Source: an uncultured Oscillospiraceae bacterium (GTDB taxonomy: Bacteria > Bacillota > Clostridia > Oscillospirales > Oscillospiraceae). From it: a stretch of DNA of 16,417 bases. Position numbers and translations under genes: made by a program. The stretch spans positions 1-16,417 of the forward strand of contig CAAEUZ010000081.1 of assembly GCA_900759385.1 (NCBI GenBank). The letters run 5' to 3'. The notes under the pieces are model-generated. The model did no database searches. It was not told where the DNA came from and saw only the letters and a program-made list of their open reading frames with translations. The first letter of the stretch is position 1. Every line of letters starts with the position of its first letter. Positions 12,583-16,417 of the stretch are shown piece after piece.

Positions 12583-13997
12583 AGGGCCGGTTCCGGGCCT
12601 TCATCGCCCTGGCCGTGCTGGCCCTCGCGCTCTGCCTGGGTGCTAATATATACCTGCGCGCGGACGCCGACTCGCTCGGCTTCAGCAGCGAGCTGCTGTA
12701 CGGCAGCCGCGAGGCGGCGGATGGCGTAACGGTGAGTGAGCTCGCAGTGCTGGAATACCACCTGTCGTGGGATATGGAGTTTGACGCCCTCACCGGCGAG
12801 ACGGATACGGACGTGCGCTGGACGGCGGAGCCGCTGCGCTTTCAGGGGCCCGTTGACACCTACCTCTACTGCACCGTTGCCGGGGTGCGAGGCGGTTTTT
12901 ACAGCAAATCCCTGCCCGTGGATGCCGAGTTCTACGACGGCATTATCGACGACATATACCAGGCCCTAGCGTCCGGGCTGGACGGGCACGGCGAAGTGAC
13001 AAAGCGCGTGTACCTCAACGACCTCACCGAATATCTTCCGCTCGATTTTTCCGCCTCTGCCGACCTCGGCCGTGAAGGCGACCTCTTCGGCCGCATCGAC
13101 CTGTCGGACTGCTTCCCCGTGCTCCTGGACTGGGAATACCCCGTTGACGCACATCTTGAATACAGCGAAGACAGGGCCAGGCTCGAGCTGAGCGTGCCGG
13201 AGGGGTACGGCTGCCGCGTGAGCAGCTCCAGCGTCTATGCCGGCGGGGATATCTATATGCTCCTCACCGTATACGGCCCGGACGGCGAGCCGCTCGAGGA
13301 CGCGCTTCTGCCCGGCGGGAGCTGGGGCGTATACCGCATCCCCTGCGGCGAGGACGACGGAATCAGCCGTGTGACGGCTGACCCTGCGCGGGCGCAGCTT
13401 GTGTACCCCGTCTCCGGCGGCGCTGACGGCATGAAGCTTGCGCTGAGCGGCGACGGCAGCCGGCTGCTGCTCTTCACGGCCGAGGAGGAGACGCTGTACC
13501 TGAATGTCCTTAGCCTCGACGGCCGGCTAACCCAGCGGCTGCCGCTCATAGACGAGGACGGTTTGAGCGACAGTTACGGACAGGACTTTGCCGAGGCCGT
13601 GGGCCTGCTGGAGAGCTGGCCCGGCGCGGACAGCCACGTCGTCCTGGTGGCCGACACGGCCATCGCGCTCACGGAGAGCGGCGGAGAGTACGCCCCGGCC
13701 CTCACGGCCGACCTGGCCGGGCTGCCCGTGCCGGAGCGTTACTCCGGCCCGGAGTGGGACGTATTCGGCAGCATAGTCCAGCTGGCCACCGACGGCGAGC
13801 GGATTGTTCTGCTCCAGGACGGGCACCTGTACGGCGACGGTGCCCTGCGGCCGGGCTGGCAGCGTCTGAGCGTGTTCGGCCCCGGTGGCGAACTCCTCTG
13901 CTGCGAGTGGCTGGAGTCCGGCATAAACAGCTGGAACGTAATGGACTGGGTGGCCACATATCCTGACGCCGGTTTCACCGCGGAGGTGACGCCATGA
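12579..13997 (+). CDS. Membrane-anchored extracytoplasmic protein, tandem paralogue 1
   Basis: No known family recognised. A short basic start (MKGRFR) and one hydrophobic segment (about 7-26) suggest an uncleaved anchor or signal sequence; there is no lipobox. The remaining 440 or so residues are acidic and strand-rich. Features shared with the next two proteins are YGSREAADG (41-49), YLNDLT (145-150), SSSVYAGGDIYMLL (216-229), LLPGGSWGVYRIPC (243-256), and SRLLLFTAEEETLYLNVLSLDG (294-315). Repeated blade-like motifs suggest a beta-propeller, which is inference. It overlaps the ATPase gene by 4 bp (ATGA), so it belongs to the same operon. The last codons (EVTP) contain the next gene's ribosome site. 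Confidence 0.75.
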   Translation: MKGRFRAFIALAVLALALCLGANIYLRADADSLGFSSELLYGSREAADGVTVSELAVLEYHLSWDMEFDALTGETDTDVRWTAEPLRFQGPVDTYLYCTVAGVRGGFYSKSLPVDAEFYDGIIDDIYQALASGLDGHGEVTKRVYLNDLTEYLPLDFSASADLGREGDLFGRIDLSDCFPVLLDWEYPVDAHLEYSEDRARLELSVPEGYGCRVSSSSVYAGGDIYMLLTVYGPDGEPLEDALLPGGSWGVYRIPCGEDDGISRVTADPARAQLVYPVSGGADGMKLALSGDGSRLLLFTAEEETLYLNVLSLDGRLTQRLPLIDEDGLSDSYGQDFAEAVGLLESWPGADSHVVLVADTAIALTESGGEYAPALTADLAGLPVPERYSGPEWDVFGSIVQLATDGERIVLLQDGHLYGDGALRPGWQRLSVFGPGGELLCCEWLESGINSWNVMDWVATYPDAGFTAEVTP

Positions 13998-15364
13998 AAT
14001 TCCGGTCCCGCTCCTTCATACTGCTCGCCGCTGTCGCCCTGGTGTTCTTCGCGGGAGCCAGCATATACGTCAACGCCCAGTTCGGCGCTGTTGACCTCGC
14101 CGGGGAAGTGCTTGCCGGTGAGCGCTCCGCCGCGGAGGGCATCACCGTGCACGAGCGCGACGTGCTGTATTCGCGCGTGGAATTCTCGGCCAGCTACGAC
14201 GCGGGCAGCGGCGAAACCGTCTCCCGCGGCGGTATCCTGCCCCGCACGGAGCCGGCGCAGGACGATTATCCGGCCGGGCAGATGCTCCGCGCCAAGGCCG
14301 CCGGCCTTTACGGCCATGCCGAATGGGAGGGCCCCGAGCCGGATTTGAGCGGCCTCGCCCCCTGGGCGCAGGACATATTCGACGACGCCGTCGCCGGCTT
14401 TGACGGCGGCACGGGCCGCTTCTCCGGCCCCGTGCTGCTCAACGCCTACACCGGTACGCTCACGGCCCGGCTGCACGATCAGAGCGGCCTGCAGCTCACC
14501 AATTCTGACGGCGGCGCCGAGGCTGCGCTGCCCCTGGCCTGCGACGTCTGGCTCGACGTGACGGTGGAGCTCACGGAGAGCGGCGGCAGCATGTCCTTCT
14601 CACCCGGGGAGGATCTTGAATACAGCGCATGTACCAGCTTCACATACGCCGGGGACAGGGCGTATTTCACGCTCTGTCTCACCGGCCCCGAGCCCGGCGG
14701 CTCCGGGACGCTTGACATATACGCCCTGGACTGCGACAGCTCCGGCTATGAGTCCGACCCGGACTCCTACCCGCTGACAGCCGATTTTTCCACGCTCGAG
14801 CGCCTTTGCAGCGTGGAGGCGGAGTGGGAGAGCGCGCTGCTGGGCGTGGACGCGGACGGGCGGCTGCTGCTCTTCACCACTTGCGCGGGTGAGCTCTGGC
14901 TCCGGGTAATAGACCCCGCAGCCGGGGCGCTCACCCAGTGCACCTATCTCTCGGACGAGGCCGGTTCCGGCTACAGCACGTTCACGGCGCTGGACGGCTG
15001 CGTCGTGCTCGAGTGGGGCCACTCTCTCAACGCCGCCGCGCTCAACAGCGCGGGAATGTACGAGGGCGTGTGCGCCGTGGATACGGCCTCGCTGCCCGAG
15101 CCGGAGGGCGCATGCGCCGGCAGCAATGCGTTCCTCCACTTTACGCGGGAGATGTGCGCCTGGGACGGACACCGCCTGGCCATCCTCGACTATGGCGACT
15201 GGCTGCCGGACCACGGCATGCGATACCAGTACTACTCGCGCCTGAGCGTGTACGAGGACGGCGAGCTCGTCTTCTGCGAATGGCTCCCCGCCTTGCTCCG
15301 CCAGCAGCCCTTCGCCGAACGCGCCCTGACGCTTAGCGCCGAACCAAGGGAGGTCACGCCATGA
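13994..15364 (+). CDS. Membrane-anchored extracytoplasmic protein, tandem paralogue 2
   Basis: This 456-aa relative of the preceding protein has the same architecture: MKFRSR, a hydrophobic segment (about 7-26), then LAGERSAAEG (40-49) at the same position as in paralogue 1. Other matched blocks are LLNAYT (148-153), SFTYAGDRAYFTLCL (215-229), LDIYALDC (240-247), and DGRLLLFTTCAGELWLRVIDP (288-308). Near the C-terminus RLSVYEDGELVFCEWL matches RLSVFGPGGELLCCEWL of paralogue 1, and both end EVTP. The LLPGGxWGV block is largely replaced here, so this copy has diverged most in the middle. It starts by ATGA overlap, with GGAGGTG inside the previous gene's last codons. Confidence 0.75.
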   Translation: MKFRSRSFILLAAVALVFFAGASIYVNAQFGAVDLAGEVLAGERSAAEGITVHERDVLYSRVEFSASYDAGSGETVSRGGILPRTEPAQDDYPAGQMLRAKAAGLYGHAEWEGPEPDLSGLAPWAQDIFDDAVAGFDGGTGRFSGPVLLNAYTGTLTARLHDQSGLQLTNSDGGAEAALPLACDVWLDVTVELTESGGSMSFSPGEDLEYSACTSFTYAGDRAYFTLCLTGPEPGGSGTLDIYALDCDSSGYESDPDSYPLTADFSTLERLCSVEAEWESALLGVDADGRLLLFTTCAGELWLRVIDPAAGALTQCTYLSDEAGSGYSTFTALDGCVVLEWGHSLNAAALNSAGMYEGVCAVDTASLPEPEGACAGSNAFLHFTREMCAWDGHRLAILDYGDWLPDHGMRYQYYSRLSVYEDGELVFCEWLPALLRQQPFAERALTLSAEPREVTP

Positions 15365-16417
15365 GACGCTCCAAATATTTCCTGCTCCTCGCCGCGCTGG
15401 CGCTGGCCTTTGCCGTGTCCGGCGGGGCCGCACTGTACTCGTGCGCCGCCGCGCGCAGCCTGAGTGCCGAGACCGTTTACGGCAGACGAGAAGCGGCGGA
15501 GGGCTTCGGCCTGGAGCTCACGTCCGTGGTGAACGCACACCTGGTGCTCGACACGGCCTATGACCCCGCCTCGGGCATATCCGGCACCGGCGTCAGCTGG
15601 CCGGCGGAGCGCACCGGCGCCTCGCGCACGGCGCGCGGCCCCTCCCTGCACGCGACTGCATATTATTCGGCCTACTCCTCCGGCGGCGCGCCGCCCAAAG
15701 ACCCCGTGTTCGCGGAGATCTTCTCCGACCTGCTGCCGCAGGGCCCAGGAGACGACGCCGTCTCCGGCAAAGCGGCGCTCAACGATTACACCAGCTGCGT
15801 CCCGCTGCTGCTCACCGGCAGCCGCCTCAACGGCGAGGACAGCACTGAGGTCTACGGCGCCCTGTGCGTGCCCCTGCCCGGCGAAATCGAGCTGAACGTG
15901 CAGTACATGCCCAGAGGGCAGTATAACCCGCGCGAATTCTCGGCCGAGTACCTGAGCGGAGAATATAACCTCAACGTGGACTCCAGCAGCGTCTTCGCCC
16001 CGGACGGCTGGCTCTACTTCGTCCTCGACCTGCGCCTCGAGAGCAGCGGCGAGAGGCTCGACGGCTCCCTGCTCCCCGGCGGGGACTGGGGCGTGTTCCG
16101 CGTGAGATGCACGCCGGACGCGGACACCTCGGCAGAGCGCTGGTGGGCGCAGGAGGACTTCACCGGCGAGTGCAGCTTTGAGAATATCGAGAACGTGTTC
16201 ATCCCCGGCGCGGACTGGTACGAGGCCAAACTTGACCTGAGCTATGACGGCGAGCGCCTGCTGCTCTACACCCGCGAGGACGGCGGCCTGTTCCTCACGG
16301 TGCTGGACGCCGCCACCGGCGCGTTTGTCCAGCGGCTGCGGCTCTTCACGCCGGAGGAGACGGCGGGGAGATATCTGGGCATGGCCGCAAGCCTGAGCGG
16401 GGTCCATTCCGGGGCCG
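15361..16417 (+). CDS. Membrane-anchored extracytoplasmic protein, tandem paralogue 3 (cut by window edge)
   Basis: The frame is open from ATG 15361 to the end of the window (352 full codons), so the C-terminus is missing. Translation gives MRRSKYF, a hydrophobic segment (about 7-26), then YGRREAAEG (40-48), LNDYTSCVPLLL, SSSVFAPDGWLYFVLDL, LLPGGDWGVFRVRC, and ERLLLYTREDGGLFLTVLDAATG, each matching a block in paralogues 1 and 2. LYSC near residue 28 is a poor lipobox (Tyr at -2), so a lipoprotein is possible but not favoured. It starts by ATGA overlap, with GGGAGGTC in the codons before it. It is closer to paralogue 1 in the LLPGG block. Confidence 0.75.
   Translation, partial: MRRSKYFLLLAALALAFAVSGGAALYSCAAARSLSAETVYGRREAAEGFGLELTSVVNAHLVLDTAYDPASGISGTGVSWPAERTGASRTARGPSLHATAYYSAYSSGGAPPKDPVFAEIFSDLLPQGPGDDAVSGKAALNDYTSCVPLLLTGSRLNGEDSTEVYGALCVPLPGEIELNVQYMPRGQYNPREFSAEYLSGEYNLNVDSSSVFAPDGWLYFVLDLRLESSGERLDGSLLPGGDWGVFRVRCTPDADTSAERWWAQEDFTGECSFENIENVFIPGADWYEAKLDLSYDGERLLLYTREDGGLFLTVLDAATGAFVQRLRLFTPEETAGRYLGMAASLSGVHSGA

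Noticed and set aside
13669..14587. Shared CTCACGGAGAGCGGCGG word in paralogues 1 and 2 as a recombination trace
   Set aside because: It falls at non-equivalent protein positions and encodes a common LTESGG string in GC-rich codons, so chance or codon bias is enough.
15439..15446. Lipobox in paralogue 3
   Set aside because: LYSC has Tyr at -2, and the other paralogues have no Cys there, so an uncleaved anchor is the simpler reading.
15232..16407. 391-aa minus-strand open frame at the right edge
   Set aside because: Antisense to paralogue 3, whose frame begins with an ATGA overlap and shows blocks shared with paralogues 1 and 2.

Overview
The window looks like chromosome from a GC-rich Clostridia member of the Bacillota, probably an Oscillospirales/Christensenellales-type gut anaerobe. 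The signs are GGAGG-type ribosome sites, TTGACA/TATAAT promoters, a DUF1385-prmC pair, KtrAB-type potassium uptake, a YtrA-type GntR regulator, and GC-rich codons that still include many ATA isoleucines. The taxonomic call is an inference; no rRNA or tRNA gene is present. Most genes are housekeeping or envelope genes. The right third is an accessory-looking transporter/secreted-protein operon.

Layout. Positions 1-415 hold no credible gene, only degenerate GC-rich repeats and hairpins. Positions 416 to about 4240 form a minus-strand operon read right to left: OmpR-type response regulator, sensor kinase with almost no extracellular part, DUF1385 membrane protein, and prmC (release-factor glutamine methyltransferase). 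A divergent promoter region (4232-4287) separates it from plus-strand genes: an Sfp-type phosphopantetheinyl transferase with an altered metal motif, then a DUF975 membrane protein with its own promoter and a terminator at 5772-5803. Facing that terminator on the minus strand is a 22-codon ORF with a near-perfect ribosome site. An M16 zinc peptidase follows, then a KtrB/KtrA-like potassium channel pair, then a VanZ-family protein with its own promoter. A terminator with perfect 18-bp arms (10078-10122) closes that section.

From 10126 to the right edge is one apparent operon: a consensus promoter, two copies of an operator-like inverted repeat 29 bp apart, a short GntR/YtrA-type repressor, two multi-spanning membrane proteins, an ABC ATPase, and three tandem paralogues with an N-terminal membrane anchor and a large extracytoplasmic region. 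The third runs off the window. Gene junctions are ATGA or other short overlaps, except the 11-bp gap before the ATPase. The likely reading is a self-regulated ABC system, comparable in architecture to B. subtilis Ytr-type envelope-stress transporters, with an attached family of unrecognised exported proteins. This is the best candidate in the window for an undescribed system.
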